From the NCBI RefSeq assembly GCF_000155975.1, contig NZ_GG730303.1:124611-188610 (forward strand): DNA of 64,000 bases. Reading direction: 5' to 3'. Below the pieces are notes generated by a model. It was not told where the DNA came from and made no database searches. It worked only from the letters and a program-made list of their open reading frames with translations. The position numbers were made by a program, and so were the translations under genes. Below are positions 1-8,414 of this stretch, piece after piece. Position 1 is the stretch's first letter, and the number at the start of each line of letters is the position of its first letter. The DNA comes from Citrobacter youngae ATCC 29220. Its GTDB lineage: Bacteria; Pseudomonadota; Gammaproteobacteria; Enterobacterales; Enterobacteriaceae.

Positions 1-1
1 T

Positions 2-280
2 TTTAAAACCGCATTGCTGACGTTTGTGCCGCCGATTGTCGGAGGCCTGCTGTGGCCGAACGGTTTCCTGTACGCCATTGGCTATGCAGGGCTCGCGGCA
101 ACCATCTGGGCCGCAATTGTGCCAGCGCTGCTGGCACGTAAATCCCGCGAACGTTTTGGTAGCCCGAAATTCCGCGTCTGGGGCGGTAAGCCGATGATTG
201 CCCTGATTCTGGTCTTCGGTGTTGGCAACGCGGTTATCCATATTCTGTCGAGCGTGAATTTGTTACCGGTTTATCAGTAA
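2..280 (+). CDS. mtr: Mtr, tryptophan-specific permease (3' fragment)
   Basis: Only the last 92 codons are inside the window; the 5' end is cut by the window edge and the reading frame enters at base 2. The visible part holds two hydrophobic stretches around a basic loop ([19 protein letters not shown]) and ends LLPVYQ, matching the C-terminus of the inner-membrane tryptophan/H+ symporter Mtr (aromatic amino acid permease family). A REP pair follows the stop. The convergent neighbour yhbW is also mtr's neighbour in E. coli, which supports the assignment. Confidence 0.93.
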   Translation, partial: FKTALLTFVPPIVGGLLWPNGFLYAIGYAGLAATIWAAIVPALLARKSRERFGSPKFRVWGGKPMIALILVFGVGNAVIHILSSVNLLPVYQ

Positions 281-287
281 AACCGTT

Positions 288-358
288 GCCCGGTGGCGCT
301 ACGCTTACCGGGCCTACATCACCGTGTAGGCCGGATAAGGCGTAGCCGCCATCCGGCA
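288..358. repeat. REP/BIME pair between mtr and yhbW
   Basis: Two imperfect palindromes in opposite orientation lie between the convergent mtr and yhbW. One runs from GCCCGGTGGCG to the matching CCGGGC; the other is GCCGGATAAGGCG closing with CGCCATCCGGC. This is the standard enterobacterial REP unit, which acts in 3' mRNA protection and DNA gyrase binding. Confidence 0.85.
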
Positions 359-367
359 CAAACCGCA

Positions 368-1375
368 CTACCCCACCAATTCTTCCTTCACCTGCATCGC
401 TAAATCGAACGAATGCAGTCGCGCCTGATGATCAAAAATCTGCCCGTTGACCATAATTTCATCCGCCTGGGTTTCACGCAAAATCGCCTCCAGCCCGTGC
501 CGCACTTTCGCTTTATCACCGACCAGCGACATGCTTAGCGCCTGCTGTACGCCATACTGTTCAGAAGCGGACCACTGCTGATGCATATTCTCTACCGGCG
601 GCGGTAGCTGGCCGGTTTCGCCACGACGCAGTTTGACAAACGCCTGCTGCATTGAGGTGAAAAGAAATTCGGCATCGCGGTTGCTGTCGGCGGCAATGAT
701 GTTAATGCACACCATCGTGTACGGTTTTGCCAGCCGCGCCGAAGGAGTGAACTGACTACGATACAGATGCAGCGCCTGATGCAGCATATCCGGCGCAAAG
801 TGCGAGGCGAAGGCAAACGGCAGGCCCAGCTGTGCGGCAAGCTGTGCGCTGTACAGGCTGGAGCCTAATAACCAGACCGGGATCTGCTCGCCGTAGCCAG
901 GTACCGGGCGTACATGAGGGTTCGGATCGCGGGCGTCGAACCAGTCCACCAGTTCTGCGACGTCGCGCGGGAAGTTATCGATATCACCGCTCATATGGCG
1001 GCGCAGCGCGCGCATCGTCGGCTGATCGCTCCCCGGCGCGCGGCCAAGCCCGAGATCGATGCGTCCCGGATACAGCGTGTTCAGGGTACCGAACTGCTCG
1101 GCGATCACCAGCGGTGAATGGTTGGGCAACATTACGCCGCCAGAGCCCAGATGCAGCGTGCTGGTATTGGCAGCCAGATAACCAATCAGTACTGACGTTG
1201 CGGCGCTGGCGATGCCGGTCATGTTGTGATGTTCTGCCAGCCAGTAGCGATGATAGCCGCGCTTTTCTGCCAGTCGTGCGAGAGCAAGCGAGTGTGTGAA
1301 GGCCTCTTTTGCCGAAGATCCTTCAGGGATCGGCGCCAGATCCAGCACCGAGAATGGAATCGTTTTATCAGTCAT
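368..1375 (-). CDS. yhbW: YhbW, luciferase-like FMN-dependent monooxygenase
   Basis: A 335-residue protein of the bacterial luciferase-like (LLM) flavin oxidoreductase family, a TIM barrel that normally uses reduced FMN. Seen: the N-terminal [12 protein letters not shown], the active-site region YWLAEHHNM near residues 44-52, and the [10 protein letters not shown] loop near residues 109-118. All are typical of the YhbW/LuxA-like subgroup. Length equals the E. coli protein. The physiological substrate is unknown. It is a monocistronic gene flanked by REP elements on both sides. Confidence 0.93.
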   Translation of the reverse strand: MTDKTIPFSVLDLAPIPEGSSAKEAFTHSLALARLAEKRGYHRYWLAEHHNMTGIASAATSVLIGYLAANTSTLHLGSGGVMLPNHSPLVIAEQFGTLNTLYPGRIDLGLGRAPGSDQPTMRALRRHMSGDIDNFPRDVAELVDWFDARDPNPHVRPVPGYGEQIPVWLLGSSLYSAQLAAQLGLPFAFASHFAPDMLHQALHLYRSQFTPSARLAKPYTMVCINIIAADSNRDAEFLFTSMQQAFVKLRRGETGQLPPPVENMHQQWSASEQYGVQQALSMSLVGDKAKVRHGLEAILRETQADEIMVNGQIFDHQARLHSFDLAMQVKEELVG

Positions 1376-1475
1376 AACGGCTCACTTTGTTACCGGTTAA
1401 TCTTTTAATACTGCATTAAAGATTAGCGAATGCTGTTAACAAAGTGAGCTTTATGAGACTGACGGCAAAAACAAT

Positions 1476-1553
1476 GCCCGATGGCGCTGCGCTTACTGGG
1501 CCTACGGGATCGCGATTTGTAGGCCGGATAAGGCATTTATGCCGCCATCCGGC
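1476..1553. repeat. REP pair between yhbW and ubiV
   Basis: Two inverted REP units (GCCCGATGGCGCTGCGC and, inverted, GCCGGATAAGGC closing with GCCATCCGGC) lie between the yhbW promoter side and the 3' end of ubiV. Confidence 0.85.
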
Positions 1554-1562
1554 GAGGTCTTA

Positions 1563-2441
1563 TCAGGACTGCAGTTCCAGCCCTGCCAGCCGCTTCCAGT
1601 AGCCGTTGCAGTCGCTGTGGGCGGCAAGCGGTAATGGGGCAGTGCCATTTTCATTGGCGCGGAAGGCATCAAGCATGGCGAATGTTTCCGTGCCTGAAGG
1701 GGACAGACGCACAATATTCACCAGACCCTGCATGGATGTCAGCTCGTTACCGAGGTTGTAAACGTAGCCGCTCATGGTCTGGATCCCATTGAGCACAAAG
1801 ACCTGCTGATTCTCCTGCGATAGCACATCGCGCCCGTTCGGGTATTTGATGCAGCAGGTTTCACACTCGTCTTTTGGTCGGTCTTCAGAGCGCGCCGTAA
1901 AGCAGCGGGCAGAGTAGGCCAGCGGCAGATGTCCGTAGCTCAGCACCTCTACTTCAAACTGATTGCGAATACCCAACTCATCACACTGGTTGAGCAGGTT
2001 TACCAGCCAGTCGCGGGACAGCTCTACCGGCATACACCAGCGCACCATCCCTTGTTTGAGCAGCAAACGCAGCGTCACCGCGTTGTAGCAATTGAGCGCA
2101 TGTCCGGCGACAAACGGCAGCTTACGCTCGGCACACATGTTTACCACGCCGAGATCGCTGGCTTCCAGCAGGAAGTCGCCGTTTTCGACATAGCGCTTCA
2201 GCTCTCCCAGCTCAGAGGAGGCCTGCACCAGCGCCAGCGTCGATAGCACCACCTGTTTACCGCTGCCTGTGAGCGATTTCGCCATATCTATCCAGTCGCC
2301 GACTTTAGTGGCGCGGCGTTTACTGCATACCGCTTCGCCAAGATAGATAACGTCGGCCTGGCTGGCGGCGGCCTGCTGATAAAAATCTTCCAGCGTTTCT
2401 TTTGGCCAGTACCACAGCACCGGCCCTAAGGAATATTTCAT
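1563..2441 (-). CDS. ubiV: UbiV (YhbV), oxygen-independent ubiquinone hydroxylation subunit
   Basis: A peptidase-U32-family protein that forms a heterodimer with UbiU and carries a [4Fe-4S] cluster. The pair hydroxylates the ubiquinone ring without O2. From the ATG at 2441 the protein is 292 residues. Cys39 (GEAVCSKR) and the ARCF...DECETCC group near residues 180-197 supply the cluster ligands known for the family. An upstream in-frame ATG at 2459 would overlap ubiU. I prefer 2441 because GAGAGA sits just ahead of it and the length equals the family norm. It is the second gene of a ubiU-ubiV operon. Confidence 0.93.
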   Translation of the reverse strand: MKYSLGPVLWYWPKETLEDFYQQAAASQADVIYLGEAVCSKRRATKVGDWIDMAKSLTGSGKQVVLSTLALVQASSELGELKRYVENGDFLLEASDLGVVNMCAERKLPFVAGHALNCYNAVTLRLLLKQGMVRWCMPVELSRDWLVNLLNQCDELGIRNQFEVEVLSYGHLPLAYSARCFTARSEDRPKDECETCCIKYPNGRDVLSQENQQVFVLNGIQTMSGYVYNLGNELTSMQGLVNIVRLSPSGTETFAMLDAFRANENGTAPLPLAAHSDCNGYWKRLAGLELQS

Positions 2442-2449
2442 TGCTTCTC

Positions 2450-3445
2450 TCACTGCCATTTACGGTGATACGCGCCAAGCGTGGTCTGCGTGCCTTCGGA
2501 CATGGAACCGAGCGTTTCCATCCATGCCGCCTGTGGGGCGTAGTTCTGCGGGTCGGCGATACAGCGGTCGATTGCCTGACGCCACACTTTCGCCACCTGG
2601 CTGACGTAGGCCGGGCTACGCTGGCGCCCCTCGATTTTTACCGAGGCGATATTGGCCGCCAGCAGCTCCGGCAGCAGCTCCAGCGTATTCAGGCTGGTGG
2701 GCTCTTCCAGCGCATGATAGCGTTCGCCGTCAACCAGATAGCGGCCTTTACACAGCGTCGGATAACCGGCGTTTTCTCCGTCCTGATAGCGGTCAATCAG
2801 CACCTCATTCAGACGGGATTCCAGGCCTTGTTGGGTCTGCTGCCAGCGAACAAAACGGGCGGGAGAACAAGCGCCAACCGTGTTAGGCGATTCACCCGTC
2901 AGATAGGACGAAAGATAGCAACGGCCTTCCGCCATAATGCACAGGCTGCCAAAGGCGAACACTTCGAGTGGAACGGGCGTGACGCGAGCGAGCTGTTTCA
3001 CCTGATGAATAGACAGCACGCGCGGCAGCACCACGCGGGCGACATCGAAGTTGCGATGATAAAAATTAATCGCCTCTTCGTTGGTGGCAGATGCCTGAAC
3101 AGAGACATGGCGCTCAATATGCGGGTAGCGCTCTGCGGCATACTCAAGCATGGCGAGGTCGGCGAGGATTAGCGCATCCGCGCCCAGCTGCGCCGCCATA
3201 TCTACGGCACGCTGCCAGCGCGCATAACCATCCGGATGCGCAAAAGTGTTAATCGCGATGTGCAGCTTACGACGGTGTTGATGAACGAAACTCACCGCTT
3301 CCTGCAATTTTTTCTCGGTAAAATTAAGGCCGGCGAAATGACGGGCGTTGGTATCATCTTTCAGCCCGATGTAGACAGCATCAGCGCCGTTCTCGATGGC
3401 CGCCTTAAGCGCCGGGAGATTTCCGGCAGGGCAGAGCAGCTCCAT
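2450..3445 (-). CDS. ubiU: UbiU (YhbU), oxygen-independent ubiquinone hydroxylation subunit
   Basis: A 331-residue peptidase-U32-family protein starting MELLCPAGNLPALKAAIENG, a family signature. Cys169, Cys176, Cys193 and Cys232 (GSLCIMAEGRC, GACSP, TLCKGRY) match the four [4Fe-4S] ligands described for UbiU. It works with UbiV and the lipid-binding UbiT in anaerobic ubiquinone synthesis. First gene of the ubiUV operon; it is divergent from ubiT across a 220-bp region and ends 8 nt before the ubiV start. Confidence 0.94.
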   Translation of the reverse strand: MELLCPAGNLPALKAAIENGADAVYIGLKDDTNARHFAGLNFTEKKLQEAVSFVHQHRRKLHIAINTFAHPDGYARWQRAVDMAAQLGADALILADLAMLEYAAERYPHIERHVSVQASATNEEAINFYHRNFDVARVVLPRVLSIHQVKQLARVTPVPLEVFAFGSLCIMAEGRCYLSSYLTGESPNTVGACSPARFVRWQQTQQGLESRLNEVLIDRYQDGENAGYPTLCKGRYLVDGERYHALEEPTSLNTLELLPELLAANIASVKIEGRQRSPAYVSQVAKVWRQAIDRCIADPQNYAPQAAWMETLGSMSEGTQTTLGAYHRKWQ

Positions 3446-3526
3446 AATTTATCCTGAACGTAGCGCCGTGAAGGGCGCAGAAATGTTAACGAAGAGGGAT
3501 TTTAGTTAACCTTGCTGAGACAATTT

Positions 3527-3540
3527 TTGATTTGAGGCAG
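3527..3540. promoter_or_regulatory. possible FNR site in the ubiU-ubiT divergent promoter
   Basis: TTGATTTGAGGCAG has one exact FNR half-site (TTGAT) and a poor second half. It lies about 80-95 bp upstream of ubiU. FNR control of ubiUVT is known in E. coli; the exact site here is my inference. Confidence 0.35.
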
Positions 3541-3665
3541 TTAAAGTCGTATTGGTGACACCAATAAAGAGGTAACAATTTCGTAGCGAATTGTTGATTT
3601 ATGCCGCTATGTCGTTTATTGGATATGGCAAAATAGCAGGACTATTGAAACAGGGAGTAAAGCTC

Positions 3666-4190
3666 GTGTTGGATAAACTGCGTTCACGCTTAGTACATTT
3701 TGGTCCTTCTCTGATGAGTGTACCGGTTAAACTGACGCCCTTTGCGCTGAAGCGCCAGGTCCTGGAGCAGGTTCTGAGCTGGCAGTTTAGCCAGGCGCTG
3801 GCTGATGGAGAGCTGGAGTTTCTCGAAGGCCGCTGGCTGAGCATTCATGTGCGTGATATTGGCCTCCAATGGTATACCTCTGTTGAGAACGATAAACTTA
3901 TCGTCAGCCAGAGTGCCGATGCGGATGTGAGTTTTAGCGCTGACGCCAGCGATTTACTGATGATTGCTGCACGTAAGCAGGATCCGGATACGCTTTTCTT
4001 CCAGCGTCGCCTGGTGATTGAAGGCGACACAGAATTAGGGCTATACGTAAAAAATCTGATGGATGCCATCGAACTGGAGCAGATGCCTAAAGCGTTGCGC
4101 GTCATGCTGATGCAGTTGGCGGATTTTGTTGAGGCGGGTATGAAAGCGTCGCCAGACACCAAACAGACCTCGGTAGGTGAACCATGCTGA
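3666..4190 (+). CDS. ubiT: UbiT (YhbT), SCP2 lipid-carrier protein for anaerobic ubiquinone synthesis
   Basis: A 174-residue protein with an SCP2 sterol-carrier-like fold. UbiT binds ubiquinone intermediates and phospholipid and is needed under both aerobic and anaerobic conditions of the O2-independent pathway. I chose the GTG at 3666 (reading LDKLRSRLVHFGPSL), preceded by GGGAG at proper spacing. An upstream in-frame ATG would add 25 residues not found in the family. The stop overlaps the start of yhbS by 7 nt, so the two are probably translationally coupled. Confidence 0.92.
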   Translation: MLDKLRSRLVHFGPSLMSVPVKLTPFALKRQVLEQVLSWQFSQALADGELEFLEGRWLSIHVRDIGLQWYTSVENDKLIVSQSADADVSFSADASDLLMIAARKQDPDTLFFQRRLVIEGDTELGLYVKNLMDAIELEQMPKALRVMLMQLADFVEAGMKASPDTKQTSVGEPC

Positions 4191-4687
4191 TTCGAGTTGA
4201 GATTCCCATTGATGCTCCTGGCATTGATGCGTTGCTGCGCCGTTCATTTGAGAGCGATGCGGAGGCGAAATTAGTGCACGACCTGCGTGAGGATGGCTTC
4301 TTAACGCTGGGTCTGGTTGCGACAGATGACGAAGGTCAGGTCGTGGGTTACGTCGCGTTCAGCCCTGTCGATGTTCAGGGTGAAGATCTGCAATGGGTCG
4401 GCATGGCGCCGCTCGCGGTGGACGAAAATTATCGCGGGCAGGGCCTGGCGCGCCAGCTGGTCTATGAGGGACTCGACTCCCTGAACGAGTTTGGCTACGC
4501 CGCGGTGGTAACGCTGGGCGATCCGGCGCTGTACAGCCGCTTCGGCTTTGAGCTGGCGGCCCATCATGACCTGCGTTGCCGCTGGCCGGGTACCGAAAGC
4601 GCGTTCCAGGTTCATCGCCTGGCGGACGATGCGCTGGAGGGCGTTTCCGGCCTGGTGGAGTATCACGACCACTTCAATCGTTTTTAA
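4184..4687 (+). CDS. yhbS: YhbS, GNAT-family N-acetyltransferase
   Basis: A 167-residue GNAT acyltransferase. Seen: the acetyl-CoA binding signature [19 protein letters not shown] near residues 85-103, and a C-terminal segment YSRFGFEL (motif B, typically 'LGLGFE' type). Substrate unknown; E. coli YhbS has been linked to regulation of UbiT-associated genes only by position. It overlaps ubiT upstream and overlaps the convergent yhbQ by 14 bp at its 3' end. Confidence 0.9.
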   Translation: MLIRVEIPIDAPGIDALLRRSFESDAEAKLVHDLREDGFLTLGLVATDDEGQVVGYVAFSPVDVQGEDLQWVGMAPLAVDENYRGQGLARQLVYEGLDSLNEFGYAAVVTLGDPALYSRFGFELAAHHDLRCRWPGTESAFQVHRLADDALEGVSGLVEYHDHFNRF

Positions 4688-4973
4688 CATCCGGGGTTTG
4701 CAGGCTGCTCAGCAGAGCCTCAAGCCCTTCGCCCTCGACAAGGCGCTCTTTCTGACGCTTTGTGAGCTGTTTGACACGATACTCTATGCGCAGAGCCAGC
4801 GAACGGTCGCCGACCTGCGCCGCAAATGCCAGGGTGAGTTCTCCCTTTCCGCGCAGCGCCTTCGCGCCTTTCCCGCTTTGATGTTGCTTATATCGGCGCT
4901 GCACATCGGTGGTTATTCCGGTGTATAAGGCGTTGTCCGCGGTACGGATCAGGTACAGATACCAGGGTGTCAT
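4674..4973 (-). CDS. yhbQ: YhbQ, GIY-YIG domain nuclease-like protein
   Basis: A 99-residue stand-alone GIY-YIG domain. [11 protein letters not shown] at residues 3-13 and [16 protein letters not shown] at residues 15-30 carry the two motif halves and the catalytic arginine. The start MTPWYL at 4973 gives the family length; an in-frame extension to 5117 would cover the divergent yhbP start and is rejected. Members have structure-specific DNA nuclease activity in vitro, with an unclear cellular role. It is convergent with yhbS. Confidence 0.9.
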   Translation of the reverse strand: MTPWYLYLIRTADNALYTGITTDVQRRYKQHQSGKGAKALRGKGELTLAFAAQVGDRSLALRIEYRVKQLTKRQKERLVEGEGLEALLSSLQTPDVKND

Positions 4974-5025
4974 TGTCACCATCGACGTGATAATTTTCAG
5001 GCCTACAGTATAAAAGAGAACAGAA

Positions 5026-5469
5026 ATGGAAACACTGACTGCGGTGACCCGCTGGCTGGCAAAACAGCACGTCGTGACCTGGTGTGTACACCATGACGGT
5101 GAATTGTGGTGCGCCAATGCGTTTTACCTGTTTGATGCGCAAAAGGTGGTGTTCTATGTGCTCACCGAAGAGAAAACGCGTCATGCTCAAATGTCCGGGC
5201 CGCGCGCGCCCGTTGCCGGTACGGTAAACGGCCAGCCCAAAACGGTCGCCCTGATTCGCGGCGTACAGTTTAAAGGGGAAATCCGCCGTCTTGAGGGAGA
5301 GGAGAGCGACGTTGCGCGTAAAGCGTATAATCGCCGCTTCCCCGTTGCCAGAATGCTGTCAGCGCCCGTGTGGGAGATTCGACCGGATGAAATCAAATTC
5401 ACCGACAACACGCTGGGCTTTGGCAAAAAGATGCTCTGGCTACGTGATTCACGCCCCGAGAATACGTAA
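5026..5469 (+). CDS. yhbP: YhbP, UPF0306 FMN-binding split-barrel-like protein
   Basis: A 147-residue protein of the UPF0306 family, related to pyridoxamine-phosphate-oxidase-type FMN-binding split barrels. Seen: the N-terminal [30 protein letters not shown] and the C-terminal [19 protein letters not shown], both conserved in E. coli YhbP. Function unknown. The 3' end overlaps the convergent yhbO by 21 bp. Confidence 0.9.
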   Translation: METLTAVTRWLAKQHVVTWCVHHDGELWCANAFYLFDAQKVVFYVLTEEKTRHAQMSGPRAPVAGTVNGQPKTVALIRGVQFKGEIRRLEGEESDVARKAYNRRFPVARMLSAPVWEIRPDEIKFTDNTLGFGKKMLWLRDSRPENT

Positions 5470-5967
5470 CGCCTCACGGTTAAAGGCCGGAAGATCGTCC
5501 GGAGTTCGGCTGGTTATCAGCCGATCGTTATCATTCACCATTTCCTGATCGTAAAATTCGGCACCCGCATTTTTTACATCAATGATGATAGGTTTCACGG
5601 CGGTAAGTTTACGGCCACGAATAACATCCGCGCTGATCAGCAGCTGTGGACCGTGGCAAATAGCAAACACCGGTTTGCCGCTGTTAACGAAATCCCGGGT
5701 AAAGGTCACGAAACGATCGTCCCCGCGCAGATAATCCGGCGAATGACCACCAGGCAGCAGCAGGGCGTCAAAATCGGCAGGGCGTACATCCTCGATCGCT
5801 TTGTCGATGGTGACGCTGGCTTCCCCCTTTTTCCCCTTCACCGTTTTGCCAGCCTGTTTTTCAATGGTGATGACTTCATGCCCGGCCTGACGGAATTCTG
5901 CTGCTGGCGATGTAAATTCTGAATCTTCAAACTCATCAGTGATTAAAACGGCAATCTTCTTGCTCAT
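5449..5967 (-). CDS. yhbO: YhbO, DJ-1/PfpI-family stress protein (protein/nucleotide deglycase)
   Basis: A 172-residue class I glutamine-amidotransferase-like (PfpI/DJ-1) protein. The nucleophile elbow is AICHG with Cys104; the acidic partner is in FEDSEF near residues 13-18. Family members repair methylglyoxal-glycated protein or nucleotides or act as stress chaperones. Length equals E. coli YhbO. It overlaps yhbP tail to tail and is divergent from yraR. Confidence 0.93.
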   Translation of the reverse strand: MSKKIAVLITDEFEDSEFTSPAAEFRQAGHEVITIEKQAGKTVKGKKGEASVTIDKAIEDVRPADFDALLLPGGHSPDYLRGDDRFVTFTRDFVNSGKPVFAICHGPQLLISADVIRGRKLTAVKPIIIDVKNAGAEFYDQEMVNDNDRLITSRTPDDLPAFNREALRILGA

Positions 5968-6095
5968 ATTTCCTCCGTTGAGTTGGCTGCGAATGAGGCA
6001 GAATTTTCATGTTGATGGATAATTACCTCACGAACTGTTAAGTCTGGTCGCTAAGGCTGAGAGTGCAAGACGGACAAATCTGTAAAGGAGCGAGG

Positions 6096-6731
6096 ATGAG
6101 TCAGGTGTTAATCACAGGCGCAACGGGTCTGGTGGGCGGAAATTTGCTGCGTATGTTGCTCAATGAACCCCGAATCAACGCCATTACGGCGCCGACGCGT
6201 CGACCGCTGGCGGATACGGTTGGCGTTTATAATCCCCACGATCCGCAGCTAACCGACGCTCTGGCGCAGGTCACCGATCCGGTCGATATTGTCTTTTGCT
6301 GTCTGGGGACCACCCGACGCGAAGCCGGCACTAAAGAGGCGTTTGTCCACGCGGATTATACGCTGGTGGTGGACACTGCCCTGACAGGACGTCGGCTGGG
6401 AGCCCAGCATATGCTGGTGGTAAGTTCGATGGGCGCTAACGCGAATTCACCGTTTTTTTATAACCGGGTGAAAGGGGAAATGGAGCAGGCGCTGATCGCG
6501 CAGAAATGGCCGCGCCTGACGATTGTCCGACCTTCGATGCTGCTGGGGGAACGGGATAAACAGCGGACGAATGAGAGGTTTTTGGCACCGTTGTTTCGGC
6601 TGCTGCCGGGTAACTGGAAGTCGATTGAGGCGCGTGACGTTGCGCGGGCAATGTTGCTGGAAGCGCTGTCGCCGGAGCATGAAGGTGTGTCGATCCTGAC
6701 CTCTTCCGAACTGCGCGAAAGGGCTAAATAA
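6096..6731 (+). CDS. yraR: YraR, NAD(P)-binding Rossmann-fold protein
   Basis: A 211-residue atypical short-chain dehydrogenase/HTATIP2-like protein. It starts [21 protein letters not shown], a Rossmann dinucleotide-binding loop (TGATGLVG), and has [12 protein letters not shown] and YNRVKGEME downstream. The ATG at 6096 is preceded by AAGGAGCGAGG; an in-frame ATG at 6063 lacks such a site. In E. coli the permease gene yraQ lies next to it; here yraQ is missing and a REP follows. The reaction is unknown. Confidence 0.9.
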   Translation: MSQVLITGATGLVGGNLLRMLLNEPRINAITAPTRRPLADTVGVYNPHDPQLTDALAQVTDPVDIVFCCLGTTRREAGTKEAFVHADYTLVVDTALTGRRLGAQHMLVVSSMGANANSPFFYNRVKGEMEQALIAQKWPRLTIVRPSMLLGERDKQRTNERFLAPLFRLLPGNWKSIEARDVARAMLLEALSPEHEGVSILTSSELRERAK

Positions 6732-6734
6732 AAT

Positions 6735-6800
6735 GCCGGATGGCGCTAACGCTTATCCAGCCTACAAACGATTAAGTTCTGTAGGCCGGATAAAACACCC
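6735..6800. repeat. REP pair between yraR and dolP
   Basis: A GCCGGATGGCGCTAACGC unit and an inverted partner ending GGCCGGATAAA lie between the convergent yraR and dolP. The second palindrome is degraded. Confidence 0.7.
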
Positions 6801-6808
6801 AGGCTGTA

Positions 6809-7384
6809 TTATTTAATAAACGTAAAGGCCGTAGTGACGCGTTTCACGCCGCTTACCCGGCTGGCGATATCCGCCGCCGCCTTCGCTTCACGGTCGGTGA
6901 CCAGGCCCAACAGGAACACCTCTCCGTTTTCGGTCGTGACCTTCACGTTAGAGGATTTCACCTGATCGCTGGTCAGCAACTGGGAACGTACTTTGGTGGT
7001 GATCCAGGTATCGTTTGACGCATCGCCCAGACCGATCGGCTGGCCCTGACGGATCTCATTAAAGACCTCAGTCGTACCATCAACGCCCATCGCAATCTGT
7101 TTTGCCCGCGCAGACAGTTCGCTATTTGGCGACTGGCCAACCAGCAGGACCTTGCCCTGATACGCGCTAACGTTGATACGCGCTTCTTTCTTGATCTGGG
7201 CATCTTTCGACAACGCCGTATTGACGCGTAACTCCAGGGTTCCGTCATCTACCTGAGTGCCGACACTACGCGGATCCGTCGCGGCTTTAGTCCCGACAGC
7301 TGCAGTTCCGACAACGGCGGCAGCCACACAGCCTTGCAGCAGCAGCGCAGCGATAATCACAGCAAGCGGCGAAAATGCCTTCAT
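6809..7384 (-). CDS. dolP: DolP (YraP), outer-membrane lipoprotein with two BON domains
   Basis: A 191-residue lipoprotein. A signal peptide ends in the lipobox LLLQGC with Cys19. It is followed by two BON (phospholipid-binding) domains, roughly residues 46-113 and 123-191 (LELRVNTALSKD; ITTKVRSQLLTSDQVKSSNVKV). Known role: outer-membrane integrity, localising at division sites and anionic phospholipid; SigmaE-regulated in E. coli. It starts 10 nt after diaA ends, so it is probably cotranscribed with diaA. Confidence 0.94.
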   Translation of the reverse strand: MKAFSPLAVIIAALLLQGCVAAAVVGTAAVGTKAATDPRSVGTQVDDGTLELRVNTALSKDAQIKKEARINVSAYQGKVLLVGQSPNSELSARAKQIAMGVDGTTEVFNEIRQGQPIGLGDASNDTWITTKVRSQLLTSDQVKSSNVKVTTENGEVFLLGLVTDREAKAAADIASRVSGVKRVTTAFTFIK

Positions 7385-7393
7385 GTGTACTCC

Positions 7394-7984
7394 TTAATCA
7401 TCCTGGTGAGGGAAAAGCGTGTTATCGATAAGATCGCAAAGGCAGTTGACCGTCAGCATATGCATTTCCTGAACGCGGGCGCTGTGGTGTGAGGGGATGC
7501 GGATTTCAACATCCTGCGGCCCCAGCAGCCCGGCCAGCTCCCCTCCGTCATACCCGGTCAGCGCGACGATTGTCATGTCGCGGGTTACGGCGGCTTCAAC
7601 GGCTTTTACGATATCGCGGCTATTACCACGCGTAGAGATTGCCAGCAGAACATCACCTGCATGTCCCAGCGCACGGACTTGTTTTGCATAAACTTCGTCG
7701 TGCAGGCGATCGTTGGCAATCGCAGTTAAGACCACATTATCAGTATTTAGTGCAATCGCAGGTAAACTAGGTCGTTCCGTTTCAAAACGATTGATCATGC
7801 TGGCAGCAAAATGCTGTGCGTTGGCAGCGGATGTCCCATTACCACAACAGAGAATTTTGTTGCCATTGAGCAGGGACTGAACCAGCGTCATGGCTGCACG
7901 GGAGATCGCATCCGGGAGCGCTTCAGCCGCAGCTATCTGAGTTTGAATGCTTTCTGTAAAGCAGACTTTAATTCTATCTAACAC
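7394..7984 (-). CDS. diaA: DiaA, DnaA-binding replication-timing protein
   Basis: A 196-residue SIS-domain protein related to Gmh[19 protein letters not shown] at about residues 45-62 is the SIS phosphosugar-like loop. DiaA forms a tetramer that binds several DnaA molecules and stimulates initiation at oriC. Same length as E. coli DiaA. It sits in the conserved order lpoA-yraN-diaA-dolP, 34 nt downstream of yraN. Confidence 0.95.
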   Translation of the reverse strand: MLDRIKVCFTESIQTQIAAAEALPDAISRAAMTLVQSLLNGNKILCCGNGTSAANAQHFAASMINRFETERPSLPAIALNTDNVVLTAIANDRLHDEVYAKQVRALGHAGDVLLAISTRGNSRDIVKAVEAAVTRDMTIVALTGYDGGELAGLLGPQDVEIRIPSHHSARVQEMHMLTVNCLCDLIDNTLFPHQDD

Positions 7985-8018
7985 GCTAATCCTTAAGAAC
8001 CAGGCTCTGAATCTTCAA

Positions 8019-8414
8019 CTATGAGCGGTCGTTGAACGCGTCTTTAAACCACTCAACTTCATTTCCGGTGAAGGCTAACACATCGAACCGGCAATCCACA
8101 GTATCAAAACTCCCATTGTGGCGCGCAAGCCACAAGCGGGCGGTCTGTAATAATTTGTGTTGTTTGCTCCAGGTCACACTCGCCGCCGCGCCGCCAAACC
8201 GGGCTGAGCGCCGGTAGCGGACCTCAACGAATACGGTGGTATTGCCTTCACGCATTATCAGGTCGATTTCGCCGCCTCGTTCACGCACGTTAGCGGCGAT
8301 GAAATGCAGTCCTTTGCTTTCCAGCCAGTCACGCGCAGCAGCTTCCCACGCGTCACCGGCCTGTTTACTCGTTAACTGGCGGGGACGATCTGTCCTTGCT
8401 GGTATTTGAGCCAT
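8019..8414 (-). CDS. yraN: YraN, UPF0102 restriction-endonuclease-fold protein
   Basis: A 131-residue protein of the UPF0102 family. The motif run [12 protein letters not shown]...[10 protein letters not shown] (residues about 46-68) gives the E-x-ID-x-EVR pattern of the PD-(D/E)XK nuclease fold. Cellular function is not established. Its start lies 43 nt inside the 3' end of lpoA in another frame, pointing to translational coupling. Confidence 0.92.
   Translation of the reverse strand: MAQIPARTDRPRQLTSKQAGDAWEAAARDWLESKGLHFIAANVRERGGEIDLIMREGNTTVFVEVRYRRSARFGGAAASVTWSKQHKLLQTARLWLARHNGSFDTVDCRFDVLAFTGNEVEWFKDAFNDRS

Noticed and set aside
2402..3172. 256-codon frame antisense to ubiU
   Set aside because: Shadow frame; ubiU has all four cluster cysteines on the other strand.
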